Source of the DNA: Cyclostephanos tholiformis
Lineage: Eukaryota; Bacillariophyta; Thalassiosirophyceae; Thalassiosirales; Thalassiosiraceae
DNA length: 26,701 nucleotides
Direction of reading: 5' to 3'
Assembly: GCA_036939975.1 (NCBI GenBank)
Contig: JALLPB010000293.1
Span: 1-26,701, forward strand
Under the pieces are notes generated by a model. That model did no database searches. It was not told where the DNA came from and was given only the letters and a program-made list of their open reading frames with translations. The position numbers were made by a program, and so were the translations under genes. Positions 15,158 through 25,256 of this stretch are shown in pieces. Every line of letters starts with the position of its first letter. The first letter of the stretch is position 1.

Positions 15158-17743
15158 ATGCCGCTCTCATTTCGAAACGCCCGACGATCAATATCGAAAT
15201 TGCGTCCCTTCAAACGGCGGTCTACGAGATCACTGGGTGCTCTCATCGGTAGTCTGGCAGTGCCGCCTGTCATAACTACTCAGAGTGGTTCTCTCCACCC
15301 GAATGACAATGGCACAAACTATGCGCTTATATCTCCGTTGGGAAGTGTCGACGGAGACCGTGGTACCCGGTATAGTTATAACGGCTTTGATGGATCAGCA
15401 TCAATTGAGAGCGAGATTGACACCTCAGAGGATGAAATTAGGCCAGGAGAACCACGTGATATTTCTCCCGATGTAGTGCCAATTGATATTGACACCGCAC
15501 AAGAGGAAAGGGCGGAAGATACCGATTCTATCAACACTGCATTTGTTATCCTAGATGCGACATCCCATCCCAAAAAACAACCGAATAACGCAGCATCAAT
15601 TGAGAGCGAGATTGACACCACGGAGGTTGAAATTAGGCCAGGGGAAACAGATGCCTTTGCTTCGGATGTAGTTCCAGTTGATATTGACACCGCACAAGAA
15701 GAGAGGGTGGAAGATGCCGACTCTATCAACGCTGCATTTGTCACATTTGTCGCCGTAGATACGACCTCTCCGATACCCGTGGAGCCTGACATGAATAATT
15801 ATGAAAATTCATCCCCCAATGGTCGCTTCGTCGTCGGTGAATGCGTTCGAGTTGTGAAAAGGGGCCACAAAAACTTTGGAGCGTATGGCAAAATCCAAAG
15901 GACAACTAAGTGCTATGTTTTCTTCTTCGACGAGAGCAAAAAGGCGACAGTCCAGATAGCGTCAACATCCGTTGAGCGTCATTCCGTCTCCAACGGTTCA
16001 TCACAAACTGTAAGCACAGTAGAAACTGTTTATTGTGATGTGAGCGGTAGTAGCATTGTGTCAGATGAGGGCGTTAATGGTGGGGGACCATGTGAAGGCT
16101 TTGCGGGGGTAGGACTATCGGCAGCAGTCAGCCTTGGCTTGAGCATTGAGAAGATTTGCTTCGGGAGTTCAAAAAAAATGACGAACGCATTCTCAAATAT
16201 CTGGGGCGTCGGCAATTACTTGCCCCCCATAGAAATCTCTCTTGAGTCCAATGATAACCCAGATGATTTACAACTGAAACTACGTCTTGACAACAAAGAC
16301 TATGCACTTTACCATGCTGAAGTTAGCGAGGACAAGACTGGTTCCTTATTCACCAAATCTAAAAAGGTGACGGCACATTATGTCTGCTCAGAGAACCTTC
16401 GGGATCATGAAGAGAATCAAGCTGATTTTGGCACGCTATCATCAGCCAAGACCTGGGCACGTCGTGGGCTCTACCTCTCTCCAGCAATGAAACTGAACAG
16501 AGAGTACGCTGTAAAGAATATTAGCGGGAGTGATTTGACTATGATTGACGACGTCGGTACTGTTGGATGTGGATTTATCTCATCAAAGTATCTGGAGGAC
16601 CTCCTTGGCAACGATGCACGGGCGAAACGTGCACTGGGCATCCAAATTCGCATTTTCGTTCCGACGTACGGTGTATTCAAGGGCATGTTGATGCGGAAAA
16701 ACATTATTGGCGAACCAATTCAGCTGAATACTTCTCTAAGGAAAGTCGCTCCATCAAGAAGCAAAGACGCATCTGATGATGGGTACATCGTCATCAAGAA
16801 TGTATTCCCGTCATCAGACAACTTCATCATTGGGCGCAAATTTCTAAGTTCACAAGACCCTAACAAGAAAAGATTAAAACCAATCACTGAATTGAAAGGA
16901 TTCAAGAAATCTCTCACAACTGCAAAATCTTGCAAGATATCATCTATGCATGTGAGACTTTTGACAGGACTTGGTGTAGCTGCCCTGTCGTTAGAGCAGT
17001 ACTCGAGGAACTACAAAAAAGATCCAGAAAAGTTATGCCATACTCATCTTGTTGGAATGGCAGATCCAACGAATAAGTTGCCTCCTAACTCAGTGTTTAT
17101 AACTGGAATGACAGGGTCAATACCTGACGAGCTCTTCATTACAAGATCGCCTTGTTTGGAAGCTACGGACGGACGAGTGATCAAGGTCGTGAGGACGAAG
17201 CCGGATGGAATGGAAAACGACGATTGGAATTTTCTGCAAAGCCTCACATTTGGGGCAGTAATTTTTGGGGATCCTAAACAAGGAGATCGGTCTCTGCCGG
17301 AACTTATTGCCGACGGAGATTTGGACGGAGACTTATACTTCGTCTGCTGGGATGAGACGGTAGTATCCCAGATTCGTCGCATTCCTATTACCGATGATGA
17401 GCGTTTCAAGCCGCCGGAACATGACGGGGGGGGGAAATATGACCCAGAGTGGTTTAGCAAAGCTCAAACCTTCATCTCACAAATTCCTAAACTTCATATT
17501 GGCATCGACCGTTTGGTATGCTTATTTTATAACGAGTGTATTCAAAGGGATGACATAGAGGATCCAGACGCGGTGTGCTTCGCGAGGTCATTCAAACAGG
17601 CATTAGATGTAAAAAAAGAGGGCGACCTCATCTTTCTCCCACGACATCTCTGGACTGTGGTGCCAGAGAAATTACAGAAGTATCTCACAGCAGATAATAC
17701 TGCTCTATCTAGGAACTTCGAAATAAATATTTTTGTTAAATAG
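15158..17743 (+). CDS. RNA-dependent RNA polymerase of the RNA-silencing (RDR/QDE-1) type
   Basis: This enzyme makes double-stranded RNA from single-stranded templates to start or amplify small-RNA silencing. From the ATG at 15158 the protein has 861 residues with no intron. Catalytic D721-L-D723-G-D725 (17318-17332), in D-G-D-L-D-G-D-L-Y-F-V, binds the metal ions. Other family landmarks are F-V-P-T-Y-G-V-F-K-G-M-L near residue 510, V-F-I-T-G-M-T-G-S-I-P with R-S-P-C-L-E-A-T-D-G-R-V about 60-80 residues before the catalytic motif, and A-R-S-F-K-Q-A-L-D-V-K-K-E-G-D after it. The N-terminal third has two 65-residue acidic repeats and, near residues 225-280, a small-barrel-like V-G-E-C-V-R-V-V-K-R-G-H (KOW/Agenet-like, uncertain). 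Only 136 residues follow the catalytic motif, shorter than in plant RDRs. The gene ends 15 nt from the PEPC stop on the other strand. Confidence 0.9.
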   Translation: MPLSFRNARRSISKLRPFKRRSTRSLGALIGSLAVPPVITTQSGSLHPNDNGTNYALISPLGSVDGDRGTRYSYNGFDGSASIESEIDTSEDEIRPGEPRDISPDVVPIDIDTAQEERAEDTDSINTAFVILDATSHPKKQPNNAASIESEIDTTEVEIRPGETDAFASDVVPVDIDTAQEERVEDADSINAAFVTFVAVDTTSPIPVEPDMNNYENSSPNGRFVVGECVRVVKRGHKNFGAYGKIQRTTKCYVFFFDESKKATVQIASTSVERHSVSNGSSQTVSTVETVYCDVSGSSIVSDEGVNGGGPCEGFAGVGLSAAVSLGLSIEKICFGSSKKMTNAFSNIWGVGNYLPPIEISLESNDNPDDLQLKLRLDNKDYALYHAEVSEDKTGSLFTKSKKVTAHYVCSENLRDHEENQADFGTLSSAKTWARRGLYLSPAMKLNREYAVKNISGSDLTMIDDVGTVGCGFISSKYLEDLLGNDARAKRALGIQIRIFVPTYGVFKGMLMRKNIIGEPIQLNTSLRKVAPSRSKDASDDGYIVIKNVFPSSDNFIIGRKFLSSQDPNKKRLKPITELKGFKKSLTTAKSCKISSMHVRLLTGLGVAALSLEQYSRNYKKDPEKLCHTHLVGMADPTNKLPPNSVFITGMTGSIPDELFITRSPCLEATDGRVIKVVRTKPDGMENDDWNFLQSLTFGAVIFGDPKQGDRSLPELIADGDLDGDLYFVCWDETVVSQIRRIPITDDERFKPPEHDGGGKYDPEWFSKAQTFISQIPKLHIGIDRLVCLFYNECIQRDDIEDPDAVCFARSFKQALDVKKEGDLIFLPRHLWTVVPEKLQKYLTADNTALSRNFEINIFVK
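15398..15787 (+). repeat. 195-bp tandem repeat in the RdRP N-terminus
   Basis: Two diverged 65-codon units start with A-S-I-E-S-E-I-D-T and share D-I-D-T-A-Q-E-E-R. The period is exactly 195 bp (15398 to 15593). The encoded region is acidic and probably disordered. Confidence 0.88.
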
Positions 17744-17758
17744 AACGGAATGTTAAAT

Positions 17759-20700
17759 TTATCCACTGTTTTTCATGCCTTGCGCAATACCCTTGATTGA
17801 TAAGAGGAGGGCATCTGTGCGGATGTCTTTAATGTTCTTTAACTCCGGCGTAAGATCTGACGAATCGTCATCGGGCATAGAGCGGAGAACCTTGAGTATC
17901 TCTGCCTGAACAACATTAATCGAATCAACGTATGGATTGCGTATCGTTGAAGATGCGCGCATCAATTGAACGTGAGGTCCACTAATTTCTGTTGCCCCTG
18001 AAACATCAATCACAGCCTGACGGGTCTCAACAAGCTTGTCTCGCATCTCGTTGCCGAGACTCATCAGTTGAGGGTCCACAAGCAACTCATCGTAATTCTT
18101 AGTGATAGAGAAATCAGTCTTGGATATTAGCATTGAAATGAGCGAAATAATCTCGCGAAACCAAGGCCATTCTTGATACATCTCACGAAGAACTCTCTGG
18201 TCCTCTTCGTTCTGGAAAAGATGAGGAAGAAGAGTGATAAAAGTTGAGGGATTTGTCCAGAGCTCAGAAATGTCTAACTTTGTTAACTTACGCCTGAATT
18301 CAAACCCGCACCGACGCCGAGCCAAGCAGAAAGGTGCATACGAGTCTGCGCCCAAGCAAAGGTCCAAGGGATCGCCCGTAGACTCTCGACGCCCCCCTTC
18401 GGATTACGCTTGGCAGGTCTGCTCCCAATATTCAATCTACCAAGCTCGAGCTCGGGCGTGGCTTGTCTGAAGTAGGGCACAAACCTAGGATCATCACGGA
18501 CGGTACTCCTATAGGCCGCACAAGATACTTCGCTCACACGCTGCATTTGATCCCTCCACTCTCGCTTCGGCTCCACCCGTTTGACAAAGGATTCCCTCAA
18601 CAGGGCCGCAGTGTAGATGTCGAGGGATCGTTGCGCAATTTCAACTGATCCAAAGTTTTGACCGATCATCTCGCCTTGCTCGGTGACTCGGAAGCGACCA
18701 TTGATGGTGTTTGGGGGGTGCGAGAGAATAGCTCGATAGAGAGCAGGGTTGCCTCCCCTACCTACGGTCCCACCCTTGCCGTGGAAAAAAGTGAGCTGGA
18801 TTCCAAATTTATCGGCTACTCTTGCCATTGCCTCCTGGGCAGTGTATTGCACCCAACAGGCGGCAAGCCTTCCGGCATCCTTCGCACTGTCAGAATAGCC
18901 GACCATGACCTCTTGCTTCCCGTTTATCGATCCAATATAACTCGCGATGCTAAAGAGAGTCTCGAGTTGCTTAGGGCTGTTTGTAAGGTCGTCCAATGTT
19001 TCAAACAGTGGCACCACGCGCATCTTAATAAATACGGTTTAAATTGCAGGGAGTCAATGAACGGTCAGCGGATTCGTTCTGGTGCACCAGAATAATTACT
19101 CATCATGATTGACGTCGTATGCGCTCACATCCAGAGCACGATCAATAGTACTTACCAGCTTGCCGTTAGCCGAAGTCATCCCAAACTGTTTCTGGAGCAA
19201 CATGACCGCCAACACGTCGCTGGCAGTATTCGCTTGACTAATAACGTATGCACCAAGGCTCTCCGGCTCAAGCTCGGATGCAACCTTGTACACCATCAAG
19301 GTCTTCCTAATATCAGGGTCAAGCCCTATTGTATTCGCCTCGATGTCACGGATACGAAACAGAGGTCTACGGTTATTGAGCTCAGACTGCAACCAATTCA
19401 ACCTAGCAGCTTCATCCCATTCCTGTTCATATCCAGAAAGCGGTCCATCAAAGTCAGAAAAAGACAAAGAGAGATGTATGCACGCGCAAGAAATTGAAAC
19501 ACTTGTCCATCGGCATCACAACCGGCGTGGGTATTTCCAAGGAGCAACGTACCTTGTAACTCCCAATTCCCAAATGACGAGTGATCGCATCCAAGGCCAG
19601 CGTGTGCCTAGTACTTTCCTCCCTTATGTCAAGCGGAACCAACGTCATGCCGAAAACCGCCACACGTCGGATGATGTCGGATACGTGTCCATCGGCGACC
19701 AACTCGAAGCCCGTCTCGACGAGTGAATTGTATATGACCTTCAACGGACCTAGCAATTCCTCCGACTTGACGATTGGCTCCACGTCCTCCCACCCGGCGA
19801 GGGCACCGAACGCGTTCTCCGACGACGAGAAGTGTATGTGATCGTTCAGGTGATGTAGCTTCGCCTCGCAATCCTTGACCGTGCGGACTAGTCGCTTGCG
19901 CAGGTGTCCGATGACGCGTCGGTACTTTTCGCGCACGTCGTACGACTCCTTCACGGTACTCGCTAATTCTTCCAATTCCTTCGAGAAACGACTGCTGATG
20001 GCCAAGTCGGAATACAGCAGGTTGAGGTCGTTCAGGAATAACTTCGCGGCACGTAGGCGCTGGTGCGTCACGACCTCGAGGGTGACCTCCGGCGTGCAGT
20101 TGGGATTGCCATCGCGATCGCCGCCGATCCAGCTTGCGAACTTGACGGGAGCGCACTCCACGGGCAATTTCTTCCCGAGCGTGACGCGACACTGGGCATC
20201 AAGTTTCCGCAGGTAAGACGGCACGGCGTCCCATAGAACAGATTCGATGACGGCGTTGCCGCCCGCGGCCTCCTTTTGGACCGTTGGTTTGACGCGTCTG
20301 ATTTTGTGTATTGATGGGGGGGAATCACACGCATATAATAATTATATAAGATGTGTGCAAAAAGAATTACGAAATTTTCACATATTGCATAGTCGAGGGT
20401 CATGCTGGTGGAGAGATTATTCTCCGATTCACGTACCGAATCTCGTCCGATCCCCAAATGGCGGCGATGATGCCACGGAGGTTGTTCATGGCCTCAGCGC
20501 GTTCGAACGGGTGCAAGTCGGTGCGTTCCACATAAGCAAGCAATTCGGAAATGTTCTTGTCTATTTACAATATTTAGATGATCGAAAAAAAAAAAATGAG
20601 AACGATCGGGATCGATGAGTTCACAACGAAAATATCACCACAAACGACAACACGCGCATAGAATGACTTGGGACGAACGAGAAAAATAAAACTCACATTT

Positions 20701-21486
20701 CCTGATGAGCGTCTTCCTATTCACCTCCGTGGGATGTGCCGTCAAAACGATCTCGCACTTCTGTGTCATGAGTCGATCAAATATCTTCTCGGGATCGACG
20801 GGGTTCACGTCGTCGTTGCCCTTGAGCAATATCTCCATCGTGCCGCAGATGCTATCCTCGACCATGGGCAGCGGCCCCACGGATCCCAGGGAGGAGGAGG
20901 AGTCGTTGTTGGTCATCGTGCGGACGAGTCTCATCCTGTGATGTACCTCCGCGGCATTTACCAAATTCAACGCAATGCCGAACGTCTTCATCACGCCCCT
21001 CGCGTCACGGGGGGATATGTCCCTCGCGAGTGTCTTCATTGCCTCGAAGCTGGCCTTGCTCTCGGCGACGTCGTCCTCCTCGTTGCTTGTCAGTGCCGCG
21101 CGGTTCATTCCGTGTTTGCGAAAGGTTGTGTACAGATCGTAAACGGCCGGATTCTCCCGCTTCACGACCTCGGCCAGCATGTTCGATAGCATTTCGATGT
21201 CGGAGATTAGGGGCGCGTCGAGGACCTTGTCGAGATCGGGCGATTCGACCCACCATTCCCTCTTGGGAGTCGCGGTTTCGACATCGCCCTGCTGGGCCGA
21301 CGCCGTCGTCGATGATGCGACGGCCTTGGCGACGGTCGTACCGCCTCCACCCCTCGGATGGAGGATGGCCGCCTTCGAGGGGGGGGATGTCGTAGTCGTC
21401 GACGATCTCGCTCTCGCTTGGAACGAAATCGCCGACGACGAGGATGCCGCGATGGCGAGGAGGAGGTGGGAGGCGTTCAATCTCAT
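17759..21486 (-). CDS. PPC: Phosphoenolpyruvate carboxylase, six exons, with probable bipartite plastid presequence
   Basis: The enzyme carboxylates PEP with bicarbonate to oxaloacetate: anaplerotic carbon supply, and a candidate for C4-like carbon concentration in diatoms. Proposed minus-strand exons: 21486-20697, 20560-20437, 20297-19553, 19422-19156, 19023-18292, 18211-17759; 1036 residues. The five introns are 80-139 nt, GT-AG, and all phases agree. Catalytic landmarks: V-L-T-A-H251-P-T-E-V-N-R in exon 1; W-I-G-G-D-R-D-G-N-P in exon 3; G-Y-S-D-S-A-K-D-A-G-R and F-F-H-G-K-G-G-T-V-G-R-G-G with R-V-T-E-Q-G-E-M-I in exon 5. The N-terminus is a hydrophobic signal with A-I-S before F22, then a Ser/Thr/Arg-rich stretch, like the bipartite leaders of secondary plastids. 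The plant phosphoserine motif is absent. The C-terminus is K-N-S-G rather than the usual Q-N-T-G. The last intron is open in frame, so an intron-retaining reading is possible but would insert non-family sequence. Confidence 0.92.
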
Positions 21487-22488
21487 ATCCCGGTTGGATC
21501 TATGGCCTTTTTTTATGCCTTACTACGCGCTATTAATATTTAGTATTTTTTGTTTTCGGGGGCAACTTAGTTGATGGTGGGTGCATTGTACTCCACGCGC
21601 AATCCTCCACCATCTCCTTCGGGGTTTGAACTTTCACAGGCTTTTTCACCTTTTTTATTTGTGTGGCTCAAGAAGCACCGAACCTCAAAAGATCCGGGCA
21701 ATTTGGTTCTTCTCACATAGGAATTCTTAGTACGAAACTGCGTCTCTCCTCGTGAACTCCACGTCATCATGACGTCACTGTAGGGTACCGAGGGAAAGTC
21801 TCTTGAAACATGACATAACAGATTGATGGACCAATCATTTTCCGATTACTTCAGAGATGATATTGCTCATTTTCCAAATGCCTGACACCACCGCCTGGGA
21901 GAACGACAAGTCGTCCATTGTCCATCATCTGTCTTTGTCTTAGAGTTTTCCAGTAGTCCATCATCAATCAACTGAAAAATCTGGGAACTGGGTCTCGTCA
22001 GATATGACTTTCTACGAAACTGCGCATCAACCACTCCATGTCAACATGACATCACAGTGGGGACAAGTACAAGAAGTCTCTTCACAATTCATCATCAAGA
22101 TCAAAAAATAATCATAGTTGAGGTAAAGTCACTTCACAAAGGAATCTCTTTGTCTACTGCATACCAAATCCAGCAGCAGGGGGTCTGGCTCAGAGATCGC
22201 TTCCCGCCATTTTCCAATGGTGAGCAAACAGAGGCTCTTTTTTTAACAACTCAATCATTGCCTTCCCAGATACTTGCAATTTTTTGCCGATCCCCAGCTG
22301 GCTGGGTGACCGAATCAATATTTGGCGATCATCACGCCATTTTGAATCATTTTCAACATGGCATGACAATTGCCACCTTTTGTTGTTTTTTGAAGCTGCT
22401 TGTGAAAACTCAGCATAACACGACAACAATGATGTCAAAATTAATCATGCTCGCTCAGCTCGTCCAAAAAATAACAATCAAATGATGA
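21487..22488. other. Upstream flank of PEPC and gene-free DNA
   Basis: The first few hundred bases are the presumed PEPC promoter. The rest has no supported gene. It holds diverged direct repeats (listed separately). Confidence 0.5.
21687..22090. repeat. Diverged direct repeats, two copies about 285 bp apart
   Basis: Copies lie at about 21687-21810 and 21971-22090. Shared blocks are ACGAAACTGCG, CTCCA, GTCA, CATGAC and AAGTCTCTT, in the same order and spacing. A further block, TCAGAGAT followed by CATTTTCCAA, recurs downstream (about 21850 and 22191), so the unit may be longer. Compared by eye; origin unknown. Confidence 0.55.
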
Positions 22489-23024
22489 AGGAAGAGGAGT
22501 AAGCAAGGAAGCTGAGGGGCAAGGAGGAAGACAGCGGCAGTGGTGGTCACAACAGATGACAGGGGGGGGGGGGGGGGTGACAACAAGGTCAAGGTCACAA
22601 ATGAGATCAATGGGGGGTGAGGGGTGCAATGTCATCACTAGGTGGGGGGGGGGCACCGTTGCCATTGATGGGGATGACGATGGTGTTTGAGGGGGCGGGG
22701 AAGGTGGGCGGGGGGGATGGGTCTATGGAGGAAAAAGAAGAGGAGGAGGATGATGGCAAATTGGGGAGTAGCAATGAGGAGGAGGAGGCCAAAAAGATGA
22801 TGAAGGCCATGCTGGTGAAGGAGGGGGGGGCAGAAGGGTGGAAGCCATTGCGATCATGGCGGTGATGAGAGGGAGGGGCAAGGAGACAGAGGAGGAAAAG
22901 ATGGACAAGGAGGAGAAGGGGGGAAGGCGATGTCCATGGCCAAGGATGACAACAATGGCAACATCAGGTTAAGTAGTGGCATAGAAGAGGAGGAGGAGGA
23001 GGAGGAGGAGGAGGAGGAAGGAGA
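22489..23024. repeat. Purine- and G-rich low-complexity region
   Basis: It includes an unbroken G16 run (22562-22577), many shorter G runs and a (GGA)n/(GAG)n tract at about 22985-23019. An 82-codon plus-strand frame (22617-22865) is open but is rich in Gly, Glu and Lys only because of base composition. Confidence 0.8.
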
Positions 23025-23295
23025 GTTGAAGTTTAGGCCTCACTTGAATTCCTCAGTAGATTGTACTAAATTCCTACTTCTATTTTAGTTCCCACAATTT
23101 GTAGGGTCCCCCCGAAACCATGAAGTCTGCCGCTCTGCCGCTCTGCCATAGCCCCAACAGATGGAAGCATGCCCCAATACTTTAGGGGCATCTTCCACTT
23201 GAGGATAAGGACAATTCCCATGCTTTTCATGTCCCATCTGCATTCAGTTTGGAAATTATAACATACAATATAAGCCTGGAAAAACACTAGATAAA

Positions 23296-24215
23296 TTGAG
23301 TGTTTTGTTAACGGGCATCCACACCCTCATTAATAGCCTCAATGACACACTTGTTGAGTGTTCTCTCAGTTGCCACCTGACAGATGCCCATGACATCTAC
23401 CAGCAGACAGTGATTGCCAAAGAGCTGTTGGAACTCCACCCCCTGGTCCTCTACACAGTCAGCGCAGAGCTGCACACCCGCAACCTCCCCTGTCCATACC
23501 CATGGTGCTTAGGCAGGCTATGCAATGGATGGATGATGAGACATCACTTTTGGGATGTACACCCAGCACTGGACCTTGTCAAGGTCCACAAGGAAGGTAG
23601 GTATTCGAGGTGTAAAAATTTTGGCATGCAGGTCAGCCCCCTCTACCCTCACCATTGGTATTTGCAAGAATGCCAGGTCAGGGCAGAGTGACGCAACAAT
23701 GCAAGATGGTGGTATCATCCGCTCTGACCCTATGCTAGCAGTTCACAATTCGTGGGGATGTTCTTGAGCATGTTGAGGTCTTTAAGTACCTTGGGTGGAT
23801 GATGGCACAGGACAACAACAACATCCGAGCAATTTGGGTACACTTGGGCTAGGGTGGGGCAGGTTCTCCAGAGCAAGAATGTGTGTGGTTTTATCAGGCT
23901 GTCGTTCAGGCCATCCTCCTCTACGGCAGCAAGACACGGGTTATCTCTCAAACCGCCCTTGCACAGCTTGAGGGATTTCACATTCACAGGGCCTATCAGA
24001 TGGCCAAGCAATTCAGACCCAAGTGCAACCCGGGCAACGTGTGGCTGTACCCACGATCAGAGGATGTTTGAAGGAGTGTGGGATGAAGACAATGGAGGTG
24101 ACTCATCTGATCCTAGTCAAATGCAGAGCAGGTGAGCACAAGAGGGGGGCCATATCACACCAATGGTGGTGGGAGTTGCCCATGGATCTGGACATCCCTG
24201 ATGCTCCGTGACCCT
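23296..24215 (+). pseudogene. Decayed C-terminal fragment of a second LINE family
   Basis: Three frame-broken blocks appear in the order of a LINE C-terminus. Block 1 (about 23296-23691) has a C-x4-C...H-x5-H-like finger (C-P-Y-P-W-C, R-H-H-F-W-D-V-H-P) and a second cysteine cluster. Block 2 (about 23742-23850) has V-F-K-Y-L-G-W-M-M-A-Q-D. Block 3 (about 23890-24070) has A-V-V-Q-A-I-L-L-Y-G-S-K-T and L-E-G-F-H-I-H-R-A-Y. Internal stops and frame changes separate them. The catalytic RT core (YxDD) was not found. The fragment belongs to a different family from the intact LINE and lies on the opposite strand. Confidence 0.7.
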
Positions 24216-24899
24216 AAACCATCCCATTTATGCCAGTGGGGGGGGACAGCTTACCTGGTGGGTACAATATGATGGTCTATCCTGCATGGGCCCAAGTATT
24301 GTTTTAATAATAGTAGTCAAGCATCTAGGGGGGGAGGGCACGTCCAGCAAGCTTTGGTAAGCTTTAATATTGGAAAAGGCCCTCTCTGCCTGGAGACTAA
24401 TTTAAAACACACACCTGTTGTTAGAATCATGCTTCTTTCACACATATATATAATCAATTTGACACACTTCAAATAATCCAATGCATGTGTTTTGGCTTTT
24501 AAAAAGATAACTCAAAACAATCATGGAACGTTTCTATCTTTGACACACTTAACAAGAAAGTTCCAGTCATTTTTTTTAACAAAACTTTCAGGGTAGTACT
24601 CACACCTAGTAGAGTAGATTTGAACACTCAGAAATGACTTAACAGCTTAACAGCTATCTCTGTTTTGGCGGGAGAAAAACTCGTACTTTTGGTAGGTACG
24701 TATGAGATTTCTATGTAGGAATAGTACAATAAGTTCTACCTAAAAAAACTCGGCGTGCCAAAATCTACCGTACAACACAACTCACAAATGGAGAATTTTT
24801 AACTAGTGCAATAAATGTGTGGCAAAAAGCTCCTTGTATGCCATCAATGTGAAGCACTTCGCAAAAATAGAAAAATACCGCACTAAAGCTGATGTTCTT

Positions 24900-24914
24900 G
24901 TGCATTCAATGCAC
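24900..24914. repeat. 7-bp inverted repeat with one-base spacer
   Basis: GTGCATT, C, AATGCAC: perfect arms around one base in AT-rich DNA. Confidence 0.5.
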
Positions 24915-24980
24915 TATCTAATTCCATGAACGGACAAAAATTTGCTAAAAAACTACGTTACTACGAAGCTTGTTAAAAAG

Positions 24981-25000
24981 TTGATGCTCATGAGCATCAA
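24981..25000. repeat. 20-bp perfect palindrome
   Basis: TTGATGCTCA followed directly by TGAGCATCAA, with no mismatch and no spacer, 7 nt before a TTAA. Confidence 0.7.
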
Positions 25001-25080
25001 TAGCTGTTAAGTTGTGAACCCTTTCCTGCCTTGGACCATGTTATGACCATTTTTTGACTTCAGCCATAGATTTCTTCTCC

Positions 25081-25178
25081 AAAAGTGGTCCAATTGTCAT
25101 GATTCAAAGTAAAGACACATTTATCAATGCGATGACAATGCAGTGTGCACTTTAAATCACCTCAATTGGACCATTTTT
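25081..25178. repeat. 30-bp imperfect inverted repeat, 38-nt loop
   Basis: Arms 25081-25110 and 25149-25178 match at 25 of 30 positions when folded, with the perfect core TGGTCCAATTG/CAATTGGACCA. A third TTGGACCAT lies at 25031. The position just past the transposase stop suggests subterminal repeats of the piggyBac-like element. Confidence 0.6.
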
Positions 25179-25256
25179 GATGAAGTTACAGTACCTCTAC
25201 ATAATGGTATAGTTGGCTTAATGGTGGGTTAATTTATAGGAAAAGTAAAAATTTTA

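Larger units (their letters stand above)
24646..25011. repeat. 12-bp perfect inverted repeats bounding a 366-bp segment (possible MITE-like unit)
   Basis: CTTAACAGCTAT at 24646-24657 is the exact reverse complement of 25000-25011. Both arms contain TTAA, the piggyBac target. A 12-bp match can be chance, so the call is tentative. Confidence 0.35.
24231..25256. other. AT-rich gene-free DNA with inverted repeats
   Basis: I see no ORF of interest. It contains several perfect palindromes and two inverted-repeat pairs, listed separately. The part after about 25007 is probably the 3' flank or terminal region of the piggyBac-like element. Confidence 0.5.

Noticed and set aside
18212..18367. In-frame continuation of the last PEPC exon upstream of 18211
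   Set aside because: It encodes no PEPC-family sequence and lies between a GTAAGT donor (18291) and a CTTTTCCAG acceptor; treated as intron 5.
22057..22485. 142-codon plus-strand frame
   Set aside because: Starts at GTG, no domain, and overlaps the diverged repeats; probably chance.
22617..22865. 82-codon Gly/Glu-rich frame
   Set aside because: Produced by the GGA/GAG-rich low-complexity DNA.
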